Of a stretch of 64,000 bases of DNA, positions 12,101 to 27,100 are shown piece by piece. The notes beneath the pieces were generated by a model. The model saw only the letters and a list, made by a program, of their open reading frames with translations, had not been told where the DNA came from and made no database searches. Origin of the DNA: Eremophila alpestris peregrina (taxonomy: Eukaryota; Chordata; Aves; Passeriformes; Alaudidae); assembly GCA_009792885.1 (NCBI GenBank), contig WMCF01000151.1, positions 882,085-946,084 of the forward strand, written 5' to 3'. Within the stretch, counting starts at the first letter, position 1, and each line of letters starts with the position of its first letter. The position numbers and the translations under genes are program-made.

Positions 12101-15100
12101 ATGAGAATATTTGTGTATGCTGGACATGGGAGGTATTTAGTTGTACCAGGTATTCACAGCAAAAACTGGGTAGAGATGCAAAGGCTGAGAGTAGCTGTCA
12201 TTGCAGTATCAATGAGATGGAGTTTGGGATCCTGAGGGAACTAATAAGTAGCAGAATATAGATCAGGACTTAAGGAGAGAAGACTTCAAGTTGTTCATTG
12301 AGCTGGTTGATAGGATTCTGAAGGAAGCAGGGCTCATGAGAGCTCATTACCTCCATGGACAACCACCTCAGAGAATGAATAATCTGTGCCAAAAAGCATG
12401 AAATTGTGCAAGTGTGGCAGGAGGCCAGCGCATATGGGCTTGGGAGCTCCTTAAATCCAGAAAGAGAATATGGATATAACTCATGAAAGCAGTCAAGACA
12501 CCCAAGAAGTATACAGAAGCATTGCCTGGATGTGTTGGAGAACTGGGAAAGCCTAAATTTGGCTGGAATTGAAAATGAGAGGGAATGAAAAGCTGCAAGC
12601 AGGGCGTCTGCTGGTATTGGTAGCAAAGGTAAAATGAAGGAAAATTACAGGCCTGCAAAATGTTGAGGGGAACCTAGTGATGAAAAAAATGAAAAAAATC
12701 TGAAGTACTCAATGCCTTCGTCTTTACTGAAGAGGTCTGCTGTCAATCTGAGTCCCTTTTTTTAGGAGAAGTTTGATGGACTGAATTATTACAATAAATT
12801 TGCATGAGGACTGTTTTTAGACAGTTTGATGTACACAGGCCCATGGGACCAGATGGGATGTATCTATGGGTGCAGAGGGAGAGTCATGGTTTAACCCCAG
12901 CTGGCAGCTAAGTACCATGGAGCCACTTGTTCACTCCCTCCACTCAGGTGGGATGGAGAGAAGAATCGGGAAAAACGTAAAGCTAATGGATTGGGGTAAG
13001 AACAGTTATTTAAGTGTTGAAACAGAGTAAAATGTAATAATAATTGTAATTAAAAGGGCAAGAGAGATGAACAAAACAGAAAGAAAAGAAGTGATGCCTA
13101 GTATAGGTTCTCAGCACCCACTGATCTGTGTCCAGTCTGTCCCCCAGCAGCAATCAGCCCCTCACCAGCAGTTCCCCCAGTTTACACACTGGGCAGGATG
13201 TTCTATGGTGTAGAATATCCCTCTGGCCAGTTTGGGTCAGCTGTCCTGGCTGTGCTCCCCCCCAGCTTCTTGTGCAGCTCCTTGCTGGCAGAGCATGAGA
13301 CACCAAAGAGTTCTTGACTTGGGGTGAGCACAACAGAACCACACCAAAATAACTGTGTGTGATCAAGATTATTCTCATCCTGGATTTAAAATACAGTGTT
13401 GTACCAGAGTTGTACTGGCAAGAAAATAAACTCAGGACAGGGAGCTGGGGGGTGCTAGTGTGAGACCACTAACTGTCCTCAGAGTTGTGGTACTGTGGTG
13501 GGTCCCAGTTACTAGGGAAGAAGAAAGCATGGCACATGTTTCCATGAAACGGCAAGAAAGAGGCTCCAGGAAAGTAGAAATGGCTCAGCTCCTTTCCTCT
13601 CCCTTTGTGGTGAAGGAGTCCTAGGCACATTAAAGGGATTGAGAACAGGCAGCATAGATTGAAGAGACCAACCTGATGGGGTTTTTATCTTCTGAGACTC
13701 TTTGCTTTGCAGAGAGCCTTACTTGTTGATTTTTGACTTAAGGCAAGGTCTTTCTATGGTCTGAAGTATCATTGTCATAGCCAAAATGGAGAGGGATGTA
13801 CTGTTTGAGTGGAATTTAAAATGGGTGAAAAATTGGCTGAAGCAGTGAGCTTTGAGGGTAGCAGCCAGTGGTTGGAAGTCTGACAAGTGTCTGTCACTAG
13901 AGGCATTCCTTAAGACTGTTCAACATATATACAAACGACCTGGCAAGGTGGAGTAAATCTTGTTTTGTTGGATACTAGTACACTGTGAGAAGGTGAAATT
14001 GTCAGTATGTTGGAAGGTAGGGGCTGTTCAGCAGGATCTCAGCAGGTTGGGAAAACAAACTGAGAAGAACTAGCTGATGGTCAGCAAATGCAAAATTCTG
14101 TACCTTGGGTTAGAGAACCTGTGTATCACAAAGACTAGAAAGCAGCTGTGCGGACAAGTCTTGGAGATCCTGATACTGCATGAAAAGTGTTGAGACAAGT
14201 TCTCACATACAGAATTTATTAGTAGATGTTATTGCTTCTAAAGGTGACATTTTATTTTGGAGGAAGGGAGATCAAAAAGGCAAAGAAAAGGGAAAACTTC
14301 ACTTTGGCCAGCCATAACAAGTAGTAATGGGTTCTCTAGACAGGCATCTTCCCCCTGAGTGTTCTCTCCAGTGGAGCAGGTGGTACCCCCTAATACTCTT
14401 CCCATAGTAACTATATAAGTTTCTTCATAATATGCTTAGACTTCCTGTGTTTAGGGTTTTTTTTTTCTGCTTATGGTGCTGTTCATGCTGATAGGACTGT
14501 GCTTTGCTGAGGGGCAACTGCTGTATGTGGGTCACTTCTGAGGTTTTGTGTGTGCATAGTGTTGGATCTTCCCATCAGTGTCAAAAGCTATGGGGTAGGA
14601 AGTTAGAACAGAAGCTCGAGGGAGTGATTCCCTTGCAGGTTGCAATTGCTTTCCAGCACTACTTCAGGGGTTTGTAAGGGCAAGGCTCTGAGTATAGTGG
14701 AATAAGAACTATAGTATGGGAATAATCACGAAAACTGCCACCACAGCACGTGCAGAGAGAAGTCACGAAGCCACTTGTACAAAGCAGGTGGCAGAGGTGC
14801 AGAATAGAAAGTCCTTATGAGAACAAAAAGTTTAGGAACCTTCAAGGGCTGTGTAGCACATGATGAACAATAGATTGAACATGAATAATTGATTAAGAGG
14901 ACTTATGGGCTGCTTTACCAAAACTGCTGCAATTAAGTTCAGAAAGGTGATCTTTCTCTTTTTGTGCCACTGTTGGATGGCATCAGGAGTACTATATAGT
15001 TAGGGGCTTGACACTTAAAAATCATCAAGGGGACTACTGGCTGGAGTGCAAGATGTGTGATGAGAGAATTAAAAAGCTGAGTATGTTCTGCTCAGGCTAG

Positions 15101-18100
15101 GGCAGTAGAACTGGGTTGTTCGCCATAGCTCTCAAGTGGTAGGCGGTGGCAAGATAAGAATGAAATTAGCAAGTGTCTATCAAACAGATGAGAAGCTGCA
15201 GGTGTCGTGTGAAGGGGATATCAGATGAGTTTTAGGACATAACTCTCATACTTAGTGTAGCTGAACATTGAACCAGACCACCAAAATGTAAAACTGTCAC
15301 GTGGATAATTGAAACTTAATATGAGATCTTGGACAGCCTAATAGAAGTTTGAAGTTGATGCTGTTTTGAACATAGTTTGGACCAAGTGATTGTTAGGAAT
15401 TCCTTTTGAACCTTAACTGTGATTTGCTAAGAAAAACACTTAACAACGGAGACATTATGTAAATGCAGAGCATGCCTTGTAGATCTGGAAGTGTTATTGG
15501 CTTGTCATTGTAAATGAGTGTGTGACTCACCTTGTCGGAAGGTGTTTTAATTTAAAGAAACTGAATTTCTTAGGCTACATTTTTCCTTTTCTTTAGGCAG
15601 CAGAATGTCAGAAAAAGGAGTCCAACAATACTTCAGATGACGACAGCTGTGAGAAGGCTGAACTAAATGCACAGCAAGCATTTGTTTTTGGGCAAAATTT
15701 AAGAGACAGAGTTAAGGTAAACACGTGTTTGTTCTCTTGACTAGGAGTTTATGAAGTATTGTGAAGCTAGTATATGAAAAGGTTAAAACCTCCATATATA
15801 TATATATGTAAAATTAAAAGCTATGAACACAGTAGAGTGGACTATTTCATAAGACTAGTATTCTGGCCGGTTAATAAATAAATTCTGTTAAGTAGCATAA
15901 GAAGCTTTTTTAAAAATAAATGCATCTACTGTAATTATGAGTAATGGCTAAAGCTCATTAGAATGTAGTGTTTTCTCTTAACTTCTTGGTCACAGTGGAG
16001 TTGAAATGTGGTCCTAAGATGCTCCCATGCAACCAAGACTTCACAGAAAAGATGGAAAAATAGTCTGAACCTGGGCTCAAACTTGTGTATAGAATAACTG
16101 AGTTGGATTGTTAGTACCTCCCGTTAAAGACAGGTTTGCTCAGGTTTCCTAGCATAATAAATGAAAGTGTAATATTGGGACATAGACTTACCTTGTTTTA
16201 TTGTAGAAATAATTAGTGAATGAAACTTTGTCTTCAGGAAAAATGAGTTGAAATATTTGTGGTCAGTAATTGAAATCATTGATATATACTTGATCTTTTT
16301 CTAGCTAGGAGATGAAAGCGATGAAACTGCTGATGCGCAGAATGCTGGCCTTCTGACATCAGATATACCTTCTGCAACAAACTATTTTCTACAGTACATC
16401 AGTTCCAGGTGAGACTACAGGGAAACCAATGAACAGTTCTCCTTACTCTTTATTGAAAGTTCTTTATGATTCTGCTCTTTATTGCATGCAGGGTTTAGAC
16501 TGGGTCAGTGGGGACCCAGACTTCTGAAGAACGAGATGGCAATCTTCAGATCTGGGGGAATCCTCAATCATCTTGTCAAGGGAGATGTATTTTATACTGT
16601 TTATTTGACTGCATCCTCACCAAAACATCTTCAGAAAACCAACAAGAATAACATGAGAAGGCTTCTCATGAATGATTAGAAACAGTGATGGACTAAATTT
16701 GAGCTACCAGTAGAGTCTTGTGGAGATCTGCACTGTATTTGTGTTGTTCAGTAGGTTTCATATATGATATGGATAAAAGGAGGAATAGTTAAAATTTTTT
16801 CATTATAGTAAGTAAGCTTTTCAGAGTGGCCTGTATGAATAAGTAGGAACCAGTCTGTGAGAGGTTTTTGAGAGAACTTCTGTTGAGGCAGTAACATCAG
16901 AAGGAATGTGATATACAGGTAAAGTGAGGTAGCCAGGAGAAAACTGCTAACTAATCCTGTCTTGTGTAGTGATGAGCTGACAGCCTTCACTTAAAGCTGA
17001 GGTAGTGATACAGCTCTGTGAAAATGTTAGCTTAGTAGTGGTGAAAAAAACGAAGTAGTTTACAGAATGAGAAAACAGAATCCAGACATGTGAATTCAGG
17101 TAATAACTGGAAAAGTGTAAGGGGAAGTCCCACCAAGAGTGATGAAGCAGAACAACATCTCTGCTCCTGGAGTAACCTGAAATTAAGATTGAAGCAATGA
17201 AGTAATTGTAGGAAAAGCACCAATACATGCTTTTTGTCCTTATATTTGACATTTTTAAGATCCTGTTGTTCACCATGAAGGAGGCAATAGGTGATTTTGC
17301 AGTCAATGAACTTTTGATGCCAAACTTTTCAGATGTTGCACTGGAGAGATAGAGAACACCTTTGCCCTCTTGATGCCAGATAAATGTCTTTCCAATAGAC
17401 ACTGTCAGACTTGTTGAATCAGATTTGGCAGACAGTAGCTAATGTGTGGCCTTCAAATACTGGAATTTTTTTTTTCAATGTTTTTCAACTCATATGACAT
17501 CTACTGTAATTTCATTTGAGTCTTTATTTGGGAGGATTTATTCATGGCGAATCAATTGCCAGGAACCTAGTTTTGCACTTGTCTTAAAAAAATAGTATCT
17601 CTAAGGGGAGTTGGCTCTGGTTTTCAGCTGAGATGGCAAAGCATGATGGTAATCAACTTAAAAGGAAACTCTTCCCTTTGTGTAACACTGTCAATTCTTT
17701 AAAAACTGTACATGTGCTAGGTGGCATGGCAGATACTGGTAGGCCACTGTGGTATTTTCAGGGTTTTTCTGCTGTGAGATAGGATTAAGAGAAAAAGCAA
17801 AGCAGGCTTAAACTTAAAAGATATAAAGATAGTTTATTAACACATACTAAAAGGAAAGAAGGGAAAAAAAACCCCGAAGAATCAAAATGAAACTTCCAAA
17901 ACACTTCCCCCTCCCCCACCAGCTTATTTTCCTCCTTACATTTATAAAGGCAAGAACTGAGAACCCAGGGTCTGTACTTCTTATAAAATAGTCTTTCATC
18001 AATCTCTTTAGAGAGAGAAGTCTGGTAACTCTCCACAAGGACAGAAACAGTCTGCTTGTGGCTCTTAGCTCTCACAGAAGACAGCTGCCCAGAAATAAAA

Positions 18101-21100
18101 TTCTGTCTCTGTGGTTCTTCCATAAAGTGCAGTTTTTGCCATCAGCTACACTTGGGTCATGGACTCTGTGCATTCTGGGGTGTTACTGTTAAAATTAACA
18201 GTTCAGGTGCAAAGGATACTCTTCATCCAATTCTAGGGCAGAAATATCTCACTTCTACTCAAAGCACAGGTGCAGAGGACTTTATCATATCAAGCATCTT
18301 AGTCAGATGCTTCAGGGGACCACAGGGTCACTGTTTCATCAATATTTACTTAGTCCATTACAAATACCTTTGCTCAAAAAATCACCAATCTGAACAATCA
18401 TTTCCCCAGTTCATATTTTCCATGGTTTAAAGATATATTCTAGCATAGTATCGTTTGTTACCACAATTCACCAAAGATTTTCAGCCTAAGGGCATCTTCT
18501 CATCTCCTCATCCTTTAAGACACACTTCTTTCACAGACCTCAGTACGTTCATGAAGCCTAAATAGAAATGTCTCTACCATGACATCATCTTCACTCCCCA
18601 GAAAGGATCAGTGTTCTGCAAGCTTCACTTTTAGCAAGGACAGAGTTAACTGTAGCTCGGGGATGGTCCCGTGCTCTCGGCCGGGCGATGGCGGCAGCTC
18701 TCGAAAGGCTCTGAGGCCACATGGCAGAGGGGGGTGGGGGAAGAAACAGGAACGTCGCGATGGCTCCCATGGAGGGGGTAGATGCAGCTTTCACCCCCTT
18801 AAACTCCTCAGTCTCATTCGGGGTAGGCTCAACCCGGGCTCGGAGCTGCTCCAGGTGGAAAGCGGGGGGCAGGGGAATCAGCTGCAGTCTCCCCACGAAC
18901 AGCGGCTGGAACTCAGTCCAGCGGAGCTGGAGCACACACCTCTCCCTCCCTCTCTACCCAAGTCGCTGAGCTTAGCAGATGTCCCGAGCTAGGCCAGGGC
19001 CCAGCAGGCCCCCGGCTCTCCCCGGCCGGAGGAAGCTGGGGCTGCCTCCCACCTCTCCAGAGGCAAACAGTGAAAAGAGAGCAGAGTTCCCAAAATCCCC
19101 AGCTTTTATAAATGTGCTCATTCATGAAAACGAACTGACTTTCCTCACTGGCTGAATCAGGTGTCAATCTCAGGTCCTTGCAGATAACGATTTCCCTTTT
19201 TAACTAAAAGCTGTGCCAAACCATAACAGCCACACTGAGTTCCCTGTCAACATTTGGAGCTCAGAACTGTGTTTTTTAATTTCCTTAGTAGGTAAAGCTG
19301 TCTTCCACTGAGAATCTCCTTTGTTCTAGAAATCTCGTTTATGAGAAGTAGCAACTCTACATGTACAGTTTAAAGGTTTGTTTGGTTCCACTTGAATTAT
19401 GTGGCTGTGAGTCCCCATTTTCCATACTTGGTGAAATGCACGTAGGCTTGATTCAGAAAGGTCTGCCTTTTGTATGTTCACTTTGTGAGCAAGCTGGTGT
19501 CTTAGAAAGGTATGCCTGATGAGAAGGGACAGGAACAATGACTTGTTAAGTCTTTTGAGTCTGTAAAAGAATAAAACTCTTGTCCTTCCTAAATAGGATT
19601 TAAAATCTGTTAATAAAAATACTAATGGTAGGAGGATGCTTATTGTTAGGAAGAAGTAAAGGCTGAGATTTGATTGTGAAACTTCTTGGAGAGGCTGTGG
19701 TATTGCAGGTAGTCTGATTAAAGACATTGCTTATCCCTGCTACCTTTCCTTCCTGTACAATATTGGGAGTGGTTTTGTTTCCATTCTTTCCCTCTCTGAG
19801 AGAATTGACCTAAAAATGTGTAGTTGTTCAAATCTGTGCATATAAAATACTGTTTTTAAAAAAGAGTATATTATATGATTAGGCAATAAGCCCTTACTTA
19901 GCATTCAGCATTGCTTTGTATGTTACTAATTATCTGAAGGAGAAGATTTTTAGAGACAAAATCATTTGTTGTCATTTTGAGAGAATTCTCATTCTGTAAA
20001 ACTAGAATGTACTCTCGTGTTAAGTTGAATTAATTTTTACCTATATTTGTGTCAACCAGTGCTTACTTTTTTAAAGCCAGTGACAATTAGTGACTTTGAG
20101 GAATTTTATTGGTAGAAAATAGAAGAGGTATTATTTTCTGTCTTGTAAAACCTGGCTTATTTCTTGGGGTTTTTTTCAGTGTAGAAAATTCTACGAACAG
20201 TGCAGATGCGTCTAGCAACAAGTTTGTTTTTGGACAGAACATGAGTGAGCGAGTCCTAGTGAGTATCCTCTATGTATATGTTGTAATTTTGCCAGCAGTT
20301 AGTCACAGATTCTCACTCAGGAATTTTGAGAGGCTTTAATTATACTTGTCACTTGAGTATGGGGGTTTTTTCAGTGGTTTCCCTTGAAGGTAACTTTGAG
20401 TGCAGCACTGGAAATTCATTAAGAGTTATTGTCTGCCCAGCAATACTCTCCAGGATTTCCCTGCCAAACTCTCTCAGTGTAAGGGGATTCAGTGCCATCT
20501 CTGTAGTGCATGTGGTTCTTGTGCCCAAGATGTGTTGTGCTTTTTATGGCACAGCTTGTTGCTTTAAGTGGCTATTGAAGTATAAGTATTAGAGGGTATT
20601 TTATGTCCTCAAAACTGGGAGCAGTTCAGTTATGTGGCTCCCCCCAGGGTGGGATTTCAAGCCCAGCAGTAAAACAGCTGCCTCAGGACTGAGATATGCT
20701 TCTGGAAATGCTGTTTATGATGTACCAACCTAAGGAATAACTTCTGGTACCTCACTGTTTACTGCTGTTATTTTTATTCCTGTGCTGGAACAAAATGGAA
20801 GCATTTAATGCTGAGTGTTCAGCCCCAACTATCAAGCAGGAGTTCAGGCAATTATGCCATGAGTAGCTGTAGCTGTAATTGACTTGCTGTGTTGAGCAAA
20901 GCAAGTCAAAAAGCCTCAAAACAAGGATTGAAATTTGGTATCAGTTTAAGGGAAAATAATTTAAACTGTATTTTAGGTCACACTCCATTCAGTTCCTTGG
21001 CTGATGTAGTAGGGTAGTTTTAAATGTTAAAGCATAGCTTTAACTGTGAAAGCATGTTGTCTATGAGATTCTTTTTTTGCCATTTGGTTTATAAATACTG

Positions 21101-24100
21101 GAGCTGCCCTCAGTACTTGGTCACTAGTCCTGTTCAGCAGAATTAGTATATGTTCTCTTACTTCTGTTTACCTCCTCTTATTTCTGTGATAGAGTCCACC
21201 AAAATCAAATGAAGGTAGTACAGAGAATAATAAGGAGAATGCTGCTACAGAGTCTGGATCTGAATCGTCTTCTCAGGAGGCCACACCAGAAAAAGGTGAA
21301 AACCAAAATATTATATTAGGAATGGTAGTTAATCCTTTTTTAAATTACTGTATTTTTCAATATCCTGTTACTTTTCAAAAACATAAGATTTTTATGTTGC
21401 AGTTATTGTCTGCTGTAAGCAAAGATACAGGTTGGGTGTGGAAGTTGCTGGATGCTGTAGATCCTCTAATATTAAACATGTACAGGTGGCACTGTCTTTT
21501 TCATTGTCATTCTGTGGTAGTGGGAGTATCTTTAACAGAATAAAATTAGAGGGAATTAACAGAACTGGTAGGACTTGGTAGAGAACATAGGAGAAATGTG
21601 GCAAACGTTTTTCTAACAATTCTGTTTTATTTCAAGTGACTGAATTTCTGAGTCAAATGTGTATTGCATTGAGTGGGTGCCCCATATGTTGCTTGAACTC
21701 AGAACTGTTTGCTGGATTCTGTGACTTCAGTTTGTCAAGATATTATGGAAATTCTAGGAACTATGGGTTTTCTCCAGTAAACTGCTTGCAAGCCCAAATG
21801 AAAGTGGAAAATGAATTGCACTGTCCATGTGTAGGCACAGCTGTATGGCTGGCAAGTACTGCTGGGGTGTCTACAGATAAGCAGGTGGTCTATGCAAAGG
21901 CTTTGAACTATTGTGTGTAGGAGAAAATTTCTCGAATTTATCTCTTTTGTCTCTTATGCTTGTAAAACAAGTGTTTAAAGGCAAGCTTTAACTTCTGCTT
22001 AAATTTCAGTGGTTTTTTTACGTGTTCTATTAAGGTCTGTCTTCTGTACTTTTCAAAAGGTCTCAAAACTCTGGTATATTTATGTGAGACTTTTGTACAT
22101 CTTATAAAATTTTATGCTAATCATTCTCAGACTCTCACAATGTTGTTCAGCTAATAATATTTCAGAATCGCTGGCAGAGTCTGCAGCAGCCTATACTAAA
22201 GCAACAGCAAGGAAGTGTTTATTAGCGAAGGTAGAAGTGATTACTGGGGAGGAAGCTGAAAGTAACGTGCTACAGGTAAGAAATGGCTAGAGTAGAGGAG
22301 ATTTGAGTTTGTGGGGATTTATATGGATGTCCAGTGAATGCACACCATCTGATTCCCTACAACTCAGCCTTCCTCTATATCTCCAATGTATTTTCTTGTA
22401 TTAAAATGCAAACTTTAGATATAAATATCAGATCCTTATTTACTAACTTGTTGTCCATTGTTTTAATTTTTCTTTCTGAATAAATTTTTGTACATAAGCC
22501 ATCCAGGTGTATCTTAAGCATGCTTTCCTGAATCCATCACATAGAAGCTTCTATTTTCTATGAGGCAATACTTTGAAGAAAGTTTAAATTAACTAAATAC
22601 TTTTAAGTTCTTTAATTGTTTTACTACTGAAGATTTTCTAAAATTTGGAATGGACTATTTATGCCAGTAGTTTCTCGAAAAATAGAAACTATCTCAAAAA
22701 CACTCAGGAATATGGCTTGAGGTACTTAATTGAATTAGTGATGTTGTAGAAGGATATTTAGTCATGACTTAGCCTTCTGATTTTAATCATTATATATTTA
22801 ACATTTCAGTTATTCATTAACTTAAATATACTTAGTAGCTCCCGTATATCCTTATGAAAAACATGCAGAGTTTTCATATAAGATGAAGAGGTATATGTAT
22901 TTTTTTCCCGTCTCTCTTTGTCCTTCAGTTATGCTTTGGATTTTTTTTTGCGATATTTTGTTTCTTAGCATTTGAACTGCGTTATTTTCAAGGATGGCTT
23001 TTTTATTCTTCAGGACAGGATGCTCTATTCTAACACGGAGCAGTTGCACTGTCAGTATCTAATCCCTGTCAGTTACACTTGTATTACCTTACAAAATGAT
23101 ACTCTGAAATGTTTGTCTAATTGGACTTCTTTTTACCAGACATAAATGGTCTTTAAATGGTTCTTCTGGTATGTCTCTGTTTCTGTATAATTCAGAAATG
23201 TATGAATGCTTCACATAATTGAACAAGACACTGAAAATATAAGAATCCTGTTTCACTTTGGAAAACCACAACTCTTAATAGAGTTGCATGAATATATTGT
23301 AATTTAGCAGACCTCTTGCCTAACTTTAGTTCTTTTTTTATTGTGAAATGAAATGCATTAAAATTCCAAATGGGAGTTATACTGACAGAACTATGGTAAT
23401 ATTGCAGAAACATAGAGCTCTAGTTGTTTTGGGGTAAAGAAAATGAGAGATGGAGGGAATGAAAATGGAAGTATCTTTTCCACTTAGCAGACGCTCTGTG
23501 GGGAACTTGAGGGGTGATAGTTTGAGGTATAAAACCTCAGCAGTAACAGTGAAGTTGGATTAAAGAGGGTGATACAGAGTAGAGATGTTTGGCATGGAAG
23601 AAAAAGGGAGCTTGTAGGTCAAGGAGTATTCCTACTGTTGGAAAAAATACATACACCTTTAGAATTTTATAACCTATGAACCCTGCAGGGAGGCAGTAAG
23701 AACCTCACTTATTAATGACTTCGTGTGGTTCAGGCTTTGATAATGAATTGATAATGATCTAGCATGCTTGTTCATCCTTTGCTTCCTTACAGGAAGAATT
23801 TTGCTTTGATTTCATTATATTTGCTGGGTCTTCCCAGCAGCAAATACCATCTCTAGTAGTGCAGTGTGTGCCTATGCCTTCTAAAAGAATTGACTGATAT
23901 AAGGCAGTCTCTTATAATGTTAAGTTTCCTCTGTAAAAGTTTATATTGTACCTGAAAATTACTACTTGAACCCCCTTATTCTTTAAGAATATATAGCTTT
24001 TTTCAATAAAACCTGATGAAAACAGACCGCATATTTTGAGAAATTTATTGCAAAAGAGAGGATGACTGTTTTGCTTTCCACAGCTACAAACAAAAAAATT

Positions 24101-27100
24101 CCAGTATGAAATCTGAATATATTTTTAACCAACTGTAGGTGACTAAGTAGTATATTATTACTTCAATCAACCACTATGCCACAGAGATATTTTCTGTTAC
24201 AGATTCAGTGCAAGCTGTTTGTGTTTGATAAAAGCTCTCAGTCTTGGGTGGAAAGAGGTCGAGGGCTCCTGAGACTCAATGATATGGCTTCAACAGATGA
24301 TGGAACATTACAGTCTCGACTGGGTAAGGGGAACCAGGGGAAATGAGATACTGGATGACAGTCATGCTATTTTCATAAGGTTCTTCCTTGACACACAGCA
24401 GCATTCACTTTAGTTTGTCTTAGCTCCAGCAACTGAGAAACAGTTTGGACCTTTTCTTTTGCTTCAGTTAGTGAATATTGCCTCCAAAGGGTATCTTCAC
24501 ACCCTTCTATTATGGCAGATGTTGCAGTTACTTTTTTCCTCCCGTAAAAGCAAGCTATGTTTAGTAACTAGACTATTTGCTTAGAAATTTATAGTAGCAT
24601 CATTCAGATCTGGCTGTTCTGTATGGGTTGCTTGTGATGGGGGAAGTCTGTTGGAATAGTGCACAATAGTTCAGGCTGGCAGGAATGTGCATTAGTCTGA
24701 GATTATCTGCTTAGATACAAGTGCTTAACTTTAATGTATTAACGTATAAGGCTTCAGACGAAATAGATATTACCCATAATCTTTATTAGCCTTGTTGTAG
24801 TTTAAGCCCAGCCAGCAACCAAGCCCCTTGCAGACACTTGCTCACTCCTCCTCCAGCTGGATCTGGGAGACAATTGGTAGTATTAGTAAAAATTAGAAAA
24901 CCCGTGGGTTAAGATAAAAACAATTCAATAAAGAAAGCAGAAGTGGTGCATGTAAACAAAGCAAAACAAGAAATTAGTTCAGTTTCCCATGGGAAAGCAG
25001 ATATTCATCCTTCTCCAGAACAGCAGGACCCCATCAAATGTAATGGTGACCTGGGAGGATGAACACCATCACTCCAAACATCCTCCCTTCCTCTTCTTCC
25101 CCCTGCTTTATATCCTGAGCATGGTGTTACATGGTCTGGAATATCCCTTTGGTCAGTTTGGGTCACCTTTCCCAACTGTGTCTACTCCCATCCTTCTCAT
25201 CAGTGTAGTAGTATGTAAAGCAGAAAAGGCCTTGGCTCTGTGCAAGCACTGCTCAGCAATGATATTAACAAATGATAACAATAAAAACATCTCTATATTA
25301 TCAACCATATGTTCAGCACAAATCCAAAATACAGCTCCATACCAGTGACTGTGAAGAAAGCTAACTCTACCCCAGCCAAAACCAGCACAAGCCTACATTC
25401 TTCTCATTTACAGTTGTGACAAAAGCCCAAGAGGAGTTATTTTGTAGAAAGACTGAAACCTTTATACAATAAAAAGTGTCTTGCCTGTTTCGAGCTTCCT
25501 GATATGTCTTTCTCCACCTAACTGATCTTGTAACTTGGCTTTAGTGATGAGGACTCAGGGGAGTCTCAGGTTAATCTTAAATACCAAGCTGTGGGCTCAG
25601 ATGCAGATTGACAAAGCCAGTGAGAAGAGTATCCGGATCACTGCCATGGATACAGAGGACCAAGGAGTTAAAGTTTTTCTTATATCAGTGAGTACAGTTT
25701 TTTGTTTATGTCTTAACCATCCTACTAAAGTTGGTGCTTACTTAAACTGTAATTGAAGTAGCATTCCTATTTTTCTTTGCACCATATACTGTATCCCTAC
25801 CCCAAAGATAAGGCACTTGGTAGATTTGCTTGTCTACAAAGTCCTGCTAGTTATGAACAAATGCTACATCAAAGGCTGTCTTAGGAAGCCAGGTTTTCCA
25901 AAGCATTGCCCATGGAGTCATGAGGTCTGTTCCACACACACTGAAACTCTAAAGTGTTTAATGCAGGTTGTTTTCTGATTTAAGAAAAATGGGCATTATT
26001 TAATAGATTTTATGTAGTAGTTTAAACAAAATTAGATCTACTGGAACTTTCAGCACAGGAAAGCTGTCATTGCAGTGCAGCAGGGTGGATAGGTGCCAAC
26101 TCAAAAGGAAACACTAAAACTGTCAAAAACATCATATTAGTATTAAGGGTTACACATTTTAACTTTTTTCTTTTGATGCAGAGTAATAAAGCAGTAACAG
26201 GATAGTGAAAGCGATTTCTGTGCTTGCTAAATGGGGAATGGCAAACGCAGTCAGAATTACTGAAACACTCGAGATCTGATCATACAGTCAGCAAGGAAGA
26301 AAGGTCATTCTCTAATGCCTGCTAAAGTGCTTACAGATTTGGAGAGGTCCAAAAACATTCTTTTGATTTACACTGATTCTACACAAGGTGTTGCAAAAGG
26401 ATCAGTGTTCCTAGGGATCAGAAATTGAGAGCATCAACAAATGGTCAGCTTTCCTTGTGACATCAGGTTTGTAGGGCTGGGATCCAGAGTCCCAGAATGG
26501 AACTTTATTATACCAAATATGCATTGATGAAGAAAAAGAAGTGAAATTATTGGCTAAGTTTTTTCTCCATATTTTTCTAGGTTTGAAAGTTTTGCGTTAA
26601 TCTGTCATCAGGTTATTCACTCTTGATTTTAGTATTGAAAAAAAGTATCCTGTTAGGAAGGATTTTTTCATTACAGCTCATTGCAAGTGAATTTTTCAGA
26701 TACAGAGGTGACAGATTCAAGTGTCAGATGGGGTGGATGCAAACTATTTTTTATGAAAGAATTTGACAGGTTGTCAAAAATACTTCCCTCTGAAACAGAG
26801 ACTGTTAAAAAAAATTTGGAATAATTGCCTGCCTGACTGTCCATTGAGTTTCCTCATTATATATCATTTTATGCCAGTGCTTCATGAAACAGTTGTCTTG
26901 ATTACGATTAACTAATGTGTGAAGGTGAATTATTGACAGGCCAGCAAAAATCTGCAAGATTTTAATTGAAGGTCTTTTTAATATGAGCTTTTGGGAGGTG
27001 TCAGGAAAGCTGTGTGAATTCTTGATGAAGAAAACCATATGGGATCAGCAAGTACTGGGTATGTTAGCCAGAGAAAGTTGAAACTAAGCAGAGGAATATA

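Noticed and set aside
18579..19167. GC-rich frames on both strands (up to 137 codons)
   Set aside because: They lie inside the LTR at 17773-19228 and overlap one another on both strands.
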